A stretch of 64,000 bases of DNA, from positions 372,001 to 436,000 of the forward strand of contig NZ_AP025628.1 in the NCBI RefSeq assembly GCF_025999835.1, in the 5' to 3' direction. Under the pieces are notes generated by a model. It saw nothing but the letters and a program-made list of their open reading frames with translations. It had not been told where the DNA came from and searched no databases. The DNA is from Caldinitratiruptor microaerophilus (GTDB lineage: Bacteria > Bacillota > Sulfobacillia > Symbiobacteriales > ZC4RG38). This document shows positions 27,553-36,474 of this stretch, piece by piece. The translations under genes were made by a program, and so were the position numbers. The number at the start of each line of letters is the position of its first letter. Within the stretch, counting starts at the first letter, position 1.

Positions 27553-28442
27553 GTTCCGCGTCCCTCTTCCGTTTGACCGTGATCCGTCAGGTGAAGTGCA
27601 ATCCCCTTCCCGTCCGCAGCGCCTGTCCCGGCGAAGGCGAACGGCGCCGGGCGCCGGACCGCGCCGCCAGGGCCTGGCGGGTCCGCCGGCACGTCTTCCG
27701 AGGCGGCAAGGACTGCCTGCGCCAGGTTGCGGTAGATCCCGGCCAGGGCAGAGTCCGGCGCCCCCTCGATCACCGTCACCCCCCTTTCCTCGCACGCCTG
27801 CACCACCGGGTCGCGGGGGATGGTGGCGAGGACCTCTGTGCCCAGGTCGTCCCGGGCTACCTCCGCGACGATCCGTTCTTCGTCGGGGATCCCCCGGCGG
27901 TTCAGGATCACGCCCGCAAGCCGTGCGTAGCCCCGCCCCCGGAATTGCTGCACCGCCTGGGCGATGTTGTACGCCGCATAGAGGGCCATCCGCTCGCCCG
28001 AGGTGACAATGAAGACCTCCCGGGCGTAACCGGCCCGGATCGGCATGGCGAAGCCGCCGCACACCACGTCCCCCAGAACGTCGTACAGGACGACGTCCGG
28101 GCGGTACACGGCAAAGGCCTGCAGGGCGTCCAGTTGCTCGAAGGCGGTGATGATCCCCCGGCCGGCGCAACCAAGGCCGGGCGTGGGGCCGCCGGCCTCG
28201 ACGCACAGGACCCCCCGGAACCCCTCGTGGACGATGTCCGGCAGGGTCAGCGCGCGCTTCTCCTTCAGGAGGTCGAGGACGGTCCGCAACCGGCGTCCGG
28301 TCAGGTACAGAGTCGAGTCCGCCTTGGGGTCGCACCCGACCTGCATCACGCGCAGGCCTTGCTCCGCCAGTGCGGCCGCCAGGTTGGCCGCCGTGGTCGA
28401 CTTGCCGATGCCGCCCTTGCCGTAGATGGCGATCTTCCGCAT
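27549..28442 (-). CDS. NifH-like (BchL/CfbC-type) iron protein
   Basis: ATP-dependent [4Fe-4S] reductase of the NifH superfamily, 297 residues. It starts MRKIAIYGKGGIGKSTTAAN (P-loop), then VGCDPKADSTLYLTG (switch I), and has the two cluster cysteines, one in GLGCAGRGI and one in DVLGDVVCGGFAMPIR. The C-terminal 40 residues are a Pro/Gly-rich extension. The ATG at 28442 follows GGGGGAGGG, 13 bases after the K-like gene. It should deliver electrons to the D/K-like complex encoded just upstream. Gene order and partners argue against a true nitrogenase Fe protein; chlorophyll and F430 homologues are ruled out only by context. Confidence 0.93.
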   Translation of the reverse strand: MRKIAIYGKGGIGKSTTAANLAAALAEQGLRVMQVGCDPKADSTLYLTGRRLRTVLDLLKEKRALTLPDIVHEGFRGVLCVEAGGPTPGLGCAGRGIITAFEQLDALQAFAVYRPDVVLYDVLGDVVCGGFAMPIRAGYAREVFIVTSGERMALYAAYNIAQAVQQFRGRGYARLAGVILNRRGIPDEERIVAEVARDDLGTEVLATIPRDPVVQACEERGVTVIEGAPDSALAGIYRNLAQAVLAASEDVPADPPGPGGAVRRPAPFAFAGTGAADGKGIALHLTDHGQTEEGRGT

Positions 28443-28455
28443 GCGCCCTCCCCCG

Positions 28456-29763
28456 TCAGTCCGGCCACCGACCCGTTGCCCGGGCGGTGAGCATACCGCC
28501 TGCGAGTACCTGTGCCACGTAGCGTGCGCCGCGTGGGCCCACGAACGGTGTGCCGTCGTGGAAGTGCAGTTGGTCCCACGACGGCAGCGCCGCGCGCACC
28601 CGCACCGGGACGTGCGGAGCCAGCCGCTCGTCGTCGCTGCTGCCCAGGAGGACGTGCGGCTCCAGACGGGTCAGGGCTGTCGCCAGCTCCTGCTCGTCGG
28701 GGGCCACCAGCACCCGGGCGGCGCCTGCCTCCTGAAGCCTTCGCACGGCCTCACCCGCAGGGTCCGGTCCCGGCCCCAGGGGCGGTACGGGCAGGACGAC
28801 GAGCGCCACGGGTAGGCCCCATTCGCCCGACAGGAGCCGGGTGAGACCCAGAGCGTAGTCGTACGGCGTGCAGATGGCCACCCGCAGGTCGTGATGGACG
28901 TCTCGCCACGGAGAGAGCGTGCGGAAGTCGACCCGGTAACGGCGCAGATCCCTTTCCACCGCGTCCCGGGCTCGCCCGCCGATCCCCAGCGCGCCCGCGA
29001 CCTCTTCCAGCCAGCGGCGCGTGTCCGACGCACCGAAGGGCAGGCCGTACAGGTACGGGGTGCCAAACCGCTGCCTGAGGATCTCCGCGGCTTCCAGGCC
29101 CACGTCCCGCACGACCAGGTTGAGGTGCGCGCCACCGGCGCGGCGCAGCGCCGCGACCGAGGTGCCGGCAGCCAGGACGGTCCCCACCCGCACCCCCAGG
29201 AGACCAAGCAGCCGCTCCAGCTCGGCGCGATCGGACGCCCAGTTGAACATCTCCCACGTTGCTCCGATGAGATTCACCAGGGGCCCCTGCTCCTCACCGC
29301 CGAGAGGCGCGCGCTGGACCACCTCTGCCGCCAGCGCCGCCAGTGCCTCGGACTCGCCGAGGGTGTAGGGCCCGCGGTACCCGCCGCCGCCGAAGCCCAG
29401 GAGCTTCGCCCCCACGTGAGGTTGCAGCTCCCGGGCAACCGCCTCCGGATCGGCCCCGATGAGGCCCCCGACAGTGACGTTCACCAGGGCGATGACCTCC
29501 GGGCGGTCAAGCCGGTCGACCTGCCGCACGGCCTCGGCCAGGCGCTCCTCGCCGCCGAGGACGACGCCGGCCTCCTCGAGCCCGGTCGAGAAGAGGGGCG
29601 GCGGCCAACCCGCCGGCTGCAGGTCCCGGAGGCCGATGAAGTCGTAGAACGTGCACCCCGACGCCCCGTGACCGATGACGCGGAGGCCTTCCACGCCTGC
29701 AAGCGCCCAGACGGTGCCCAGGTAATCCGTGGGCTGGGGCATCGTGATCCGGAGGCCCGTCAC
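28456..29763 (-). CDS. Nitrogenase-like component, K/B-type subunit
   Basis: Protein of 435 residues with the nitrogenase component 1 fold. The N-terminal motif VIGHGASGCTFYDFIG has one conserved Cys (about residue 37) at the position of a cluster ligand. FSTGLEEAGVVLGGEERLAEAV corresponds to the STD...VVFGGE segment of NifD/E/K, BchN/B and CfbD proteins. Only one other Cys (in VAICTPYDYA) is found further on, so the full set of P-cluster ligands of NifK is absent. The GTG at 29763 overlaps the stop of the D-like gene by four bases (GTGA). It should form a heterodimer or heterotetramer with the D-like subunit. Confidence 0.88.
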   Translation of the reverse strand: MTGLRITMPQPTDYLGTVWALAGVEGLRVIGHGASGCTFYDFIGLRDLQPAGWPPPLFSTGLEEAGVVLGGEERLAEAVRQVDRLDRPEVIALVNVTVGGLIGADPEAVARELQPHVGAKLLGFGGGGYRGPYTLGESEALAALAAEVVQRAPLGGEEQGPLVNLIGATWEMFNWASDRAELERLLGLLGVRVGTVLAAGTSVAALRRAGGAHLNLVVRDVGLEAAEILRQRFGTPYLYGLPFGASDTRRWLEEVAGALGIGGRARDAVERDLRRYRVDFRTLSPWRDVHHDLRVAICTPYDYALGLTRLLSGEWGLPVALVVLPVPPLGPGPDPAGEAVRRLQEAGAARVLVAPDEQELATALTRLEPHVLLGSSDDERLAPHVPVRVRAALPSWDQLHFHDGTPFVGPRGARYVAQVLAGGMLTARATGRWPD

Positions 29764-31133
29764 CGGGGTTTCCCCCCCATGGCCGCCCCCACCATCTCCG
29801 CAGCCCACCGGGTGGCCTCGTAGCCCCAGCGGGCCCGGGGCGGGTCGGGATGGACCTGGCCGATGCCCAGGCGGGCCAGGGCGTACCGGTCGCCGTGGCC
29901 GGCGTAGAGGTCGACGCCCAGTGATCGCAGGAGCGGCACCATCTGGCCCGTGCCCTGGGTCCGTCCTACCAGGGGATCGTGGCCAGAAGCCAGCAGGACC
30001 ACACGCTCCCGGGCATCCTGCCGGGAGAACCGGCTTGCCAGGACCACGGCGGGCTCAGCCCCAAGCTCGGCGAGAAAGCGGGCCGCACCGAGGGGGCCGC
30101 CGGCGAAGGCCGCCACCGCAGCACGCCGGCCCTGCGCGGCCGCCCGGGAGCGGGCCATCGCCTGCCCGGCCGCCTCCCGCGCTACCGCCACGAGGGGCCT
30201 CAGGGCCACACCCAGGGCATCCTCCAGCTGTGCATACGCCTCGTCGACCCGATCCGGGGCGAGCGGGAACCCCACCTCGACGTACGGCACGCCGAACCGG
30301 GCCTCCATCTCCCGGGCGAGGTCCAGGGCGTAATCCTCCACGACGACGTTCAGGGCGGCCGAGGGGCACCGCGCGAGTGCCTCGACCGTGGTGGCGGCGG
30401 GCACGGTGCTCAGCACCCGGACTCCGGCGTCCTCGAGGGCTCTCACGAGTTCGGTGTGCCTTGCGCCCTCCGCCCGCAGGCCGAGGACGTTCACGCTCCG
30501 CGGCTCCGGGGGCACCGGCCCCATGAGCCCGACCAGCGAGGCCAGCACCCGGCGCAGGCCCTGCTGCTGGTGGCGCGCACTGAAGCCGTCCGTGCGGACG
30601 ACGAGCAGCCGGGCCCGGACCCGGGGCGCCAGTTCGGCGGCGAGGGCATCCAGGTCCGTCCCGGCCATCTCCGGCACGCAGGTGCTGACGAGGAACAGGG
30701 CGTCGGGCTGGAAGCGGCGGTCGGCCTCCAGGACCGCTTCGACGATCTTGCTGTCGATCCCGAAGACCGCATCGTCCGGCTCCATGCACAGGAAGAGCAG
30801 GCCGGAAGGAGCGGCGGCCAACCCCCGGCTGCCGGACTGGTGCAGGCTGCCGGCGTGGTGGAGGCAGGCGGCTGGCCCGATGAGGAGGGTCCGGCTCCCG
30901 CGGATGAGCGGCGCCGTCAGGGCTGCCTCGAACAGGCCACAGTGGGCCCCGGGGGATTCGGCCCCCTCCGGGACGGGAAGGTCTTCGATGGTCTCGATCG
31001 CACGGAGGCGTCGAAAATACCGGAGGACATCCGCCTCTGGAACTGCCTCTTCCGGTACCCCGTGCGCTCCTTTCGGACCGGCCTGAACGGGCCATGAGCC
31101 AGCGCGGCCGAACTCCCCTGTCCGGTCGTGCAC
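29760..31133 (-). CDS. Nitrogenase-like component, D/N-type subunit
   Basis: Protein of 457 residues, taking the GTG at 31133, which follows GGAGGGAA; the open frame extends to 31367 but that part has no family similarity. Three cysteines, in AHCGLFEA (65), IGPAACLHH (90) and VSTCVPEMAGTD (152), match the spacing of the three cluster-binding cysteines of NifD, NifE and BchN. FLCMEPDDAVFGIDSKI is the ExDxVFG segment. I see no counterpart of the NifD cofactor ligands (Cys in a CYRS-like motif, late His). First gene of the operon D-K-H-binding protein-permease-permease-ATPase, all overlapping or within 13 bases. The enzyme probably reduces something the importer brings in; the substrate is unknown. 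Confidence 0.88.
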   Translation of the reverse strand: MHDRTGEFGRAGSWPVQAGPKGAHGVPEEAVPEADVLRYFRRLRAIETIEDLPVPEGAESPGAHCGLFEAALTAPLIRGSRTLLIGPAACLHHAGSLHQSGSRGLAAAPSGLLFLCMEPDDAVFGIDSKIVEAVLEADRRFQPDALFLVSTCVPEMAGTDLDALAAELAPRVRARLLVVRTDGFSARHQQQGLRRVLASLVGLMGPVPPEPRSVNVLGLRAEGARHTELVRALEDAGVRVLSTVPAATTVEALARCPSAALNVVVEDYALDLAREMEARFGVPYVEVGFPLAPDRVDEAYAQLEDALGVALRPLVAVAREAAGQAMARSRAAAQGRRAAVAAFAGGPLGAARFLAELGAEPAVVLASRFSRQDARERVVLLASGHDPLVGRTQGTGQMVPLLRSLGVDLYAGHGDRYALARLGIGQVHPDPPRARWGYEATRWAAEMVGAAMGGKPR

Positions 31134-31490
31134 CCCGTTCCCTCCGCCTCCCGGCCCCACTGCCCAGGGCCCGGAGAATTTCGGACATTTTGTGGTTGGC
31201 CTGATTTTAGATGGCGAAACGGGTCCGGGTCCATGCCGCGACCGGACGATTTCCTTGTCAGATTTCCGCTCCCATCGGACGATAGCGTAGCACTTCCGGG
31301 GGGGCCGGGTCGGCCTGAAACCCTTACCCGGTATCCCCCCATGTCCCCCCGCCTCCACGCCAGCCACTCGGTGACCGCGATCAAGACGGACCCGCCGACT
31401 GCTCCCCCGTGGGATACCAGAACAACGGTGGAAAGTTCAAGCGTTGCACCTGCGTTTCCCCGAGGATCGGGCGTTACAGTGATAAAGTAA
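31134..31490 (-). promoter_or_regulatory. Upstream region of the nitrogenase-like operon
   Basis: No gene is seen in these 357 bases. On the minus strand TAAAAT (plus-strand positions about 31204-31209) preceded at about 18 bases by TGGACC is a weak promoter candidate about 70 bases before the first GTG. A GGAAATC direct repeat lies further upstream (near 31248-31270), and 8-bp inverted segments GGTATCCC/GGGATACC stand roughly 80 bases apart (near 31330 and 31415). No known riboswitch was recognised. Confidence 0.35.
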
Positions 31491-31493
31491 AAA

Positions 31494-31514
31494 GGCCACC
31501 CACCTCCGGTGGCC
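31494..31514 (-). terminator. Rho-independent terminator of the cytochrome c gene
   Basis: On the minus strand GGCCACC, a 7-base loop and GGTGGCC form a perfect stem, followed directly by TTTTTACTTT. It lies 38 bases downstream of the cytochrome stop codon. Confidence 0.85.
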
Positions 31515-31552
31515 CATGGTTGCGCCTTTCTTTACCTGTTCACCTTCGTCTT

Positions 31553-32008
31553 TTACTTGTTCACCTTATTGACGGTCCGCATGAAGGCAATCACGTTGAT
31601 GAGATCCTCGTCGGTCAGAGCCGGGTTGCCTCCCTTCGGGGGCATGTCGACCTTGGTGGTGTTGGCGGGGTCGGTCGCCGGGCGGCCCTTCTTGATGAAC
31701 TCCAGCAGTTGCTGGTCGGTCTGGCTGGCGATGAACTCGCTGGTCACCCAGCTCTTGCCCAGCCCGGGCATGCCCTCGGCGTTGGGCCCGTGGCACGAGG
31801 CGCACGTGTTCATGTAGACCTGCTTGCCCCTGGCCGCGTCGCCGCCCAGCGAGGTGGCGTGCGCGCCGTGGTCGCCGCCCGCCTTGGCGCCACCGCCGCC
31901 TCCACAGCCGGCTGCCGGCAGGACGAGCCCGAGGAGCAAGGCGGCTGCGAGCCCCCGGGTCGGTCCGGCGGGAAAGAGGGCGCCAAGCTTTGTCTTCGTT
32001 TTCTCCAT
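31553..32008 (-). CDS. Lipoprotein c-type cytochrome
   Basis: Mono-haem cytochrome c of 151 residues, exported and lipid-anchored. The signal peptide ends in LPAAGC (Cys35), followed by a Gly-rich tether with HGAHA. The haem motif is CASCH (Cys69, Cys72, His73) and the sixth-ligand Met is likely in VDMPPKGG. The C-terminal helix LTDEDLINVIAFMRTV is typical of class I cytochromes. It would carry electrons at the outer face of the membrane. The ATG at 32008 follows GGGAGG at a somewhat long distance of about 13 bases. It is monocistronic, with a clear terminator. Confidence 0.93.
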   Translation of the reverse strand: MEKTKTKLGALFPAGPTRGLAAALLLGLVLPAAGCGGGGGAKAGGDHGAHATSLGGDAARGKQVYMNTCASCHGPNAEGMPGLGKSWVTSEFIASQTDQQLLEFIKKGRPATDPANTTKVDMPPKGGNPALTDEDLINVIAFMRTVNKVNK

Positions 32009-32338
32009 GTACTCGGGAAACCTCCCTGCATGTTCCCCCGCCCCGCGCAGCGCGCGGGATACCCATGCCGGGCGCCGCGTGCCACGCCGTTCCCGTTTCG
32101 TGGCCCCGTGCGCCGGGTCAACGGGCGGGAGAGGACTATGATGTCTACTTTCTTACGTAGCAGGTCGAGCACAGGTTTGGGTATGGTCCAAACGAACTAA
32201 CTTGCGAACTTGCTTGCGAACTTGAGCGACCGTGTGTCGGACTTTCCGGCACCGCCGCCGGCCGCGGGGACGGAAGCCGGCCCCGCGCAACCGAACCGGG
32301 CGGACCGGCGTTACACCCTGGGTGTGGGGGTGACGTGC

Positions 32339-35095
32339 ATGGACGCGGGCAGGAGTGAGATCGTCCGGCCGGCCGGTCCAGAGGTCGCGCCCGGGCAGGC
32401 GGCGCCCGGGCCGGCCGGGAGCCGGGTCCGCCGGGCCGTCCGGGGCCTCCTGCGGTCCCTGAAGTGGACCGCCGCCCTGGCGGCGCTGCTGGTCACGGCC
32501 AACGTGGCCTACGCCCTCCTGACCCTTCCCTCGTTTCCGCCGGGCGGGTTCGCCCCCGGCAGGGCGTCGATGGTCTACGACCGGGACGCCAACCCCGTCG
32601 GGCCGCTGAGCGGCCACGTCTTCCGCATCCCCGTGCGGTTCGGCGAGATCCCCCGGCACCTGCGGGAGGCGTTCGTCGCCTCCGAGGACGTCCGCTTCTA
32701 CCAGCACCCGGGGGTCGACCTCCGTGGCATCGCCCGTGCCCTCTGGGCCGACCTGCGCGCCGGCGGGATCCGGGAGGGAGGCAGCACCATCACCCAGCAG
32801 GTCGTCAAGAACGCCCTGCTCTCTCCCCGGCAGACCCTGCGGCGCAAGATCCAGGAGGCCGTGCTGGCCATCGCCCTGGAGCGGCGCTACTCCAAGGACG
32901 AGATCCTCACCCTGTACCTCAACCAGATCTACCTGGGCGGCGGGGCGTACGGGGTGGGCGCGGCAGCGCAGCTGTACTTCCGCAAGCCGGTCTCCGACCT
33001 CACCCTGGGCGAGGCCGCCACCCTCGCCGGCCTGGCGCCCGCCCCGGAGCGGTACAACCCCTTCCGCCGGCCGGACCTCGCCCGGGAGCGGCGCAACGCC
33101 GTCCTCGACCGCATGGTGGCTGCCGGCTTCCTCGACCCGCAGCAGGCGGAGCGGGAGAAGGCCCGCCCCCTCCGGCTGCGGCCGGGCGATCCGCCGGAGC
33201 GCCAGGATCCCCACCCGTGGTTCACCGACGTGGTCCGGCAGGAGCTGGAGGCGCGCTACGGGCTGGACGAGCGCGTCGTCGGCCTCATGGGCCTCAAGGT
33301 CTACACGACCCTCGACCGCCGCACCCAGCAGGCCGCCGAGCGCGCCCTGGCCCGCCCCGCGAACTTCCCGCGCGGGGCGCCGGAGGGCCTCGAGGCGGCG
33401 GTGGCCGCCATCGACCCCCGGACCGGCGAAGTGCGCGCCCTCGCCGGCGGCCGGCGCTACGCCGTGCGCGAGGGCCTGAACCGGGCCACCGACGCCCGCC
33501 GCCAGCCCGGGTCGGCCATCAAGCCGGTGCTCGTCTACGCCCCGGCCTTCGAGCTGGCGGGCCTCACGCCGGACAGCGAGGTCGACGACAGCCCCCTCGA
33601 CATCGGCGGCTACCGGCCCCAGAACCCGGACGGCAAGTTCCGCGGCCGGGTCACCGTCCGGGAGGCGGCCCGGCTCTCGCTGAACGTCCCCGCCGTCCGG
33701 ATCCTGCAGCAGGTGGGGGTGGACCGGGCCCGCCGCTTCGCCGAGGGCCTCGGGATCCCGTTCGACCCGTCCGACCGCACCCTCGCCCTCGCCCTGGGCG
33801 GGATGGCGCGAGGGGTGACCCCCCTCGAGCTCGCCGCCGCCTACCAGGCGTTCGCCAACGGGGGCACATACATCGGGCCCCACGTCATCGTCCGCGTCGA
33901 GGCGGCCGACGGCGTGCTCCCCGCCCGGGAGCCCGTCCGCCGCCGGGCGATGAGCCCCCGCACGGCCTACTGGGTCACCGACGTCCTCCGCACCGCCGTC
34001 CGATCCGGCACCGGCCGCGCCGCCCTCCTCGACCGGCCCATGGCCGGCAAGACCGGCACCGTGGAACTCCCGGCCACGCCCGAGTTCGAGGGCGTAGAGG
34101 GCAACAGCGACGCCTGGTTCGCCGGCTACACCCCCGACCTCGTCATGGCCGTCTGGATGGGCTACGACCGCACCGACCGCCAGCACTACCTGCCGCCGTC
34201 CGTCAGCGGCTCGACCTACCCCGCGCGCATCTGGCGCCAGATCGCCGCCAACGCCCTCGCCGGCCGTCCACCGCTGGAGTTCCCCGGCCCCGACGGCCGC
34301 ATCCCGCCGCCGCCGAAGCCCGCGCCCGCCCCGACGCCCGCGCCGGCGCCGCCCGAGCCCGCCCCGGTCGGGCCCGAACCGGCCCCCGTCCCCACGCCGC
34401 CGCTTCCGGCCGTGGTCGACCTCGCCGCCGCGCCCGGGCCGCGGCCGGGCACCGTGGCGCTCACGTGGCGGGTCGAGGCCGCCGCGCCCGCCCCCGCGCC
34501 CGGCGCCCCGGCCGCGCCCGACGGGCCCGGCGCCCCCGGCACCGGCGCGCCCCCGCCGACCCCGCCGGACTTCGCCCCGGCGCCCGCCGCCGTCCAGTAC
34601 TTCGTGTTCCGGGGCGACACCCCGGACGTGCCGGCTGATCCGGACCACCTCCTCCAGATCGTCGCCGCGCCCCCGGCCGTCGATGCCCCACCCGGGCCGG
34701 GCACGTACTACTATCGCGTTGCCGCGGTCGACCCCCGCACGGGGCAGATCGGGCCCCCGTCGGCGGCGGTGCGGGTGGACGTGGTGGCGGCGCCGTCCGA
34801 CTCCGGCAGTGCGCCTGCCACCGGGCCGGCCCAGCCCCCGGCGGAGGAGGCGGCGCCAGCGCCTCCCGAAGCCGGGTCCGGGCCCGGCTCCCCGTCCGGC
34901 CCCACGCCCGGCTCTCCGTCCGGCCCCACGCCCGGCTCTCCGTCCGGCCCTACGCCGGGTTCTCCGCCCGGCTCGGGGTCCGGCACTTCCGGCACCGGCG
35001 CCGGCCCGGCTCCCGAAGCGGGTGGCCCGGGTCCCGGCGGCGAGTCGCCGCCGCAGGTGACGCCCCAGGGTTCCGCCCAGGCCCCACCAGGGTGA
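32339..35095 (+). CDS. Class A penicillin-binding protein (PBP1A family)
   Basis: Bifunctional peptidoglycan synthase, 918 residues from the ATG at 32339 (after GGGGGTGA; a frame to 32210 lacks such a site). After a basic cytoplasmic tail, a membrane helix (SLKWTAALAALLVTANVAYALL) leads to the glycosyltransferase domain with ASEDVRFYQHPGVD (catalytic Glu) and GGSTITQQVVKN. The transpeptidase domain has SAIK (active-site Ser, near residue 392), SLN (near 444) and KTGT (near 570). The last 270 residues are Pro/Ala/Gly-rich with a fibronectin-III-like piece (AVQYFVFRGDTPD ... YYYRVAAVDPRTGQ) and a repetitive Gly-Ser-Pro tail, probably a wall-spanning extension. Confidence 0.95.
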   Translation: MDAGRSEIVRPAGPEVAPGQAAPGPAGSRVRRAVRGLLRSLKWTAALAALLVTANVAYALLTLPSFPPGGFAPGRASMVYDRDANPVGPLSGHVFRIPVRFGEIPRHLREAFVASEDVRFYQHPGVDLRGIARALWADLRAGGIREGGSTITQQVVKNALLSPRQTLRRKIQEAVLAIALERRYSKDEILTLYLNQIYLGGGAYGVGAAAQLYFRKPVSDLTLGEAATLAGLAPAPERYNPFRRPDLARERRNAVLDRMVAAGFLDPQQAEREKARPLRLRPGDPPERQDPHPWFTDVVRQELEARYGLDERVVGLMGLKVYTTLDRRTQQAAERALARPANFPRGAPEGLEAAVAAIDPRTGEVRALAGGRRYAVREGLNRATDARRQPGSAIKPVLVYAPAFELAGLTPDSEVDDSPLDIGGYRPQNPDGKFRGRVTVREAARLSLNVPAVRILQQVGVDRARRFAEGLGIPFDPSDRTLALALGGMARGVTPLELAAAYQAFANGGTYIGPHVIVRVEAADGVLPAREPVRRRAMSPRTAYWVTDVLRTAVRSGTGRAALLDRPMAGKTGTVELPATPEFEGVEGNSDAWFAGYTPDLVMAVWMGYDRTDRQHYLPPSVSGSTYPARIWRQIAANALAGRPPLEFPGPDGRIPPPPKPAPAPTPAPAPPEPAPVGPEPAPVPTPPLPAVVDLAAAPGPRPGTVALTWRVEAAAPAPAPGAPAAPDGPGAPGTGAPPPTPPDFAPAPAAVQYFVFRGDTPDVPADPDHLLQIVAAPPAVDAPPGPGTYYYRVAAVDPRTGQIGPPSAAVRVDVVAAPSDSGSAPATGPAQPPAEEAAPAPPEAGSGPGSPSGPTPGSPSGPTPGSPSGPTPGSPPGSGSGTSGTGAGPAPEAGGPGPGGESPPQVTPQGSAQAPPG
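34886..34957 (+). repeat. Three 24-bp coding tandem repeats in the PBP tail
   Basis: Three near-identical 24-base units, each encoding GSPSGPTP, run in frame through the C-terminal tail of the penicillin-binding protein; a fourth partial unit (GSPPGSG) follows. Single-base differences show these are slightly diverged. Confidence 0.8.
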
Positions 35096-35110
35096 CCGAA
35101 CACGGTCCTC

Positions 35111-35142
35111 GCGCCCCGCCCCGGCACCGGCGGCCGGGGCGC
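35111..35142 (+). terminator. GC-rich hairpin after the PBP gene
   Basis: GCGCCCCG at 35111-35118 pairs with CGGGGCGC at 35135-35142, with a GC-rich loop. It lies 16 bases after the stop codon; no T-run is present. Confidence 0.45.
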
Positions 35143-35356
35143 CTCCGCGCCATGCCAGCCCCTGCCGGGCGGGGCGGAAGGAGTTTCCTCACATAGGCAG
35201 AAATATTCGTATATCTAGCATCTACCGCCGGGTGAGAGTACGGCGCGGCCTGCCGGCCTCCGGGCCTGGGTGCCGGGGCCGGGCCGGTGACGCCGTGCGA
35301 GCTTTATGGCCCACCCGGGAGAGGCGCGGACGGTCTGACGGGGGAGGGGGAACCGC

Positions 35357-36409
35357 ATGAACCGGTCCGCGATGGCCCGCCTGCAGTTCATCCACGACCG
35401 GATCCGCGGCGGCCACTATCCGAACGCCACGAACCTGGCGCGGGAACTGGAGGTCAGCCGCCGCACCGTCCAGCGCGACATCGAGTTCATGAAGGACCAG
35501 TTGCGAGCCCCGATCGAGTACGACTCCCGCCGGCGGGGCTTTTACTACACCCGCCCGGACTTCGTGTTGCCGTCCCTGCCGCTCACTCCTCGGGAGATCG
35601 CCGCCCTCCACACCGCGGCCCACCTGCTCGGCCTGGTGGCCGGTTCCGTGCTGGAGGCGCCGGTCCGGAGCCTGATCGACAAGCTCGTGGCCGCGCTGCC
35701 GGCCACCGTGTCGCTGGGATGCGACACACCCGACGAGCTGAGCTTCGGCCTGCCCGCCATCCGGGGCGACGAAGCCCAGGTCGTCGAAACGCTGGGGCTC
35801 CTGCAGGAAGCCATCGTGACGCATCGCACCGTCGACGTGCTCTACTACACCGCGTACCGCAACGACTGGCGCCGCCGCCGGCTCGACCCGTACCACCTCC
35901 ACTACCGTGACGGGGCCTGGTACGCGATCGCCTGGTGCCACTGGCGCCAGCGCGTCCTCACCTTCGCGGTCGACCGGATGCACGACGTGCGGCTCACGTC
36001 GAAGGCATTCCAGGTCCGTGCCGGTTTCGACGCGCGGGAGTACCTCCGAACCGCCTGGCGGATCGAAGCCGGCGACCCGGTACCCGTCGCCGTCCGGTTC
36101 GCCCCGTCCGTGGCCCGGTACGTGCGCGAGCGACGCTGGCACCCGACGCAGGAGATGCAGGAAGAACCCGACGGCAGCCTCATCCTGCGTGTCCGGGTCG
36201 CCGGCCTGGGGGAAGTCGCCCGGTGGGTGCTGCAGTTCGGTGGTGGGGCGGAGGTACTTGAACCCGCAACTCTGCGAACACTGGTGGCCCGGGAGGCTGC
36301 AGCGTTGGCGGCAAAGTATGGCGGCAGGGGGACGATTCCTGGCCCTGATGCTCAGTCAGGCCGGATCGTATCTGCCTCACCGAACATGCGATCTCGTCAG
36401 CTGTTGTAG
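35357..36409 (+). CDS. WYL-domain transcriptional regulator (CRISPR-associated)
   Basis: DNA-binding regulator of 350 residues placed just upstream of cas3. The N-terminal HTH_11-type winged helix reads ATNLARELEVSRRTVQRDIEFMKD. The WYL domain follows, with LYYTAYRNDWRRRRLDPYHLHYRDGAWYAIAWCHWRQRVLTFAVDRM; here the WYL triad appears as W-Y-A. A C-terminal WCX-like region ends the protein. WYL proteins bind nucleic-acid ligands or act as transcription factors and are frequent near type I CRISPR-Cas loci. The ATG at 35357 follows GGGGAGGGGG. The 65-base gap to cas3 suggests co-transcription. Upstream, 35170-35220 is unusually AT-rich (AATATTCGTATATC) and may contain its promoter. Confidence 0.92.
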   Translation: MNRSAMARLQFIHDRIRGGHYPNATNLARELEVSRRTVQRDIEFMKDQLRAPIEYDSRRRGFYYTRPDFVLPSLPLTPREIAALHTAAHLLGLVAGSVLEAPVRSLIDKLVAALPATVSLGCDTPDELSFGLPAIRGDEAQVVETLGLLQEAIVTHRTVDVLYYTAYRNDWRRRRLDPYHLHYRDGAWYAIAWCHWRQRVLTFAVDRMHDVRLTSKAFQVRAGFDAREYLRTAWRIEAGDPVPVAVRFAPSVARYVRERRWHPTQEMQEEPDGSLILRVRVAGLGEVARWVLQFGGGAEVLEPATLRTLVAREAAALAAKYGGRGTIPGPDAQSGRIVSASPNMRSRQLL

Positions 36410-36474
36410 GCGACAGGTCTGTATTGTGGACTTGCGACTCCCAGCACCGGCCTTTCCGGCAGGGGGAACACAGT

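Noticed and set aside
27553-28335. Much longer binding protein (frame open to 28335)
   Set aside because: The extra part lies inside the NifH-like gene in another frame; a lipoprotein signal begins exactly at 27552.
21798-31133. A nitrogen-fixation (nif) cluster
   Set aside because: Too few cluster cysteines, no recognisable FeMo-cofactor ligands, and no nifB, nifE or nifN nearby.
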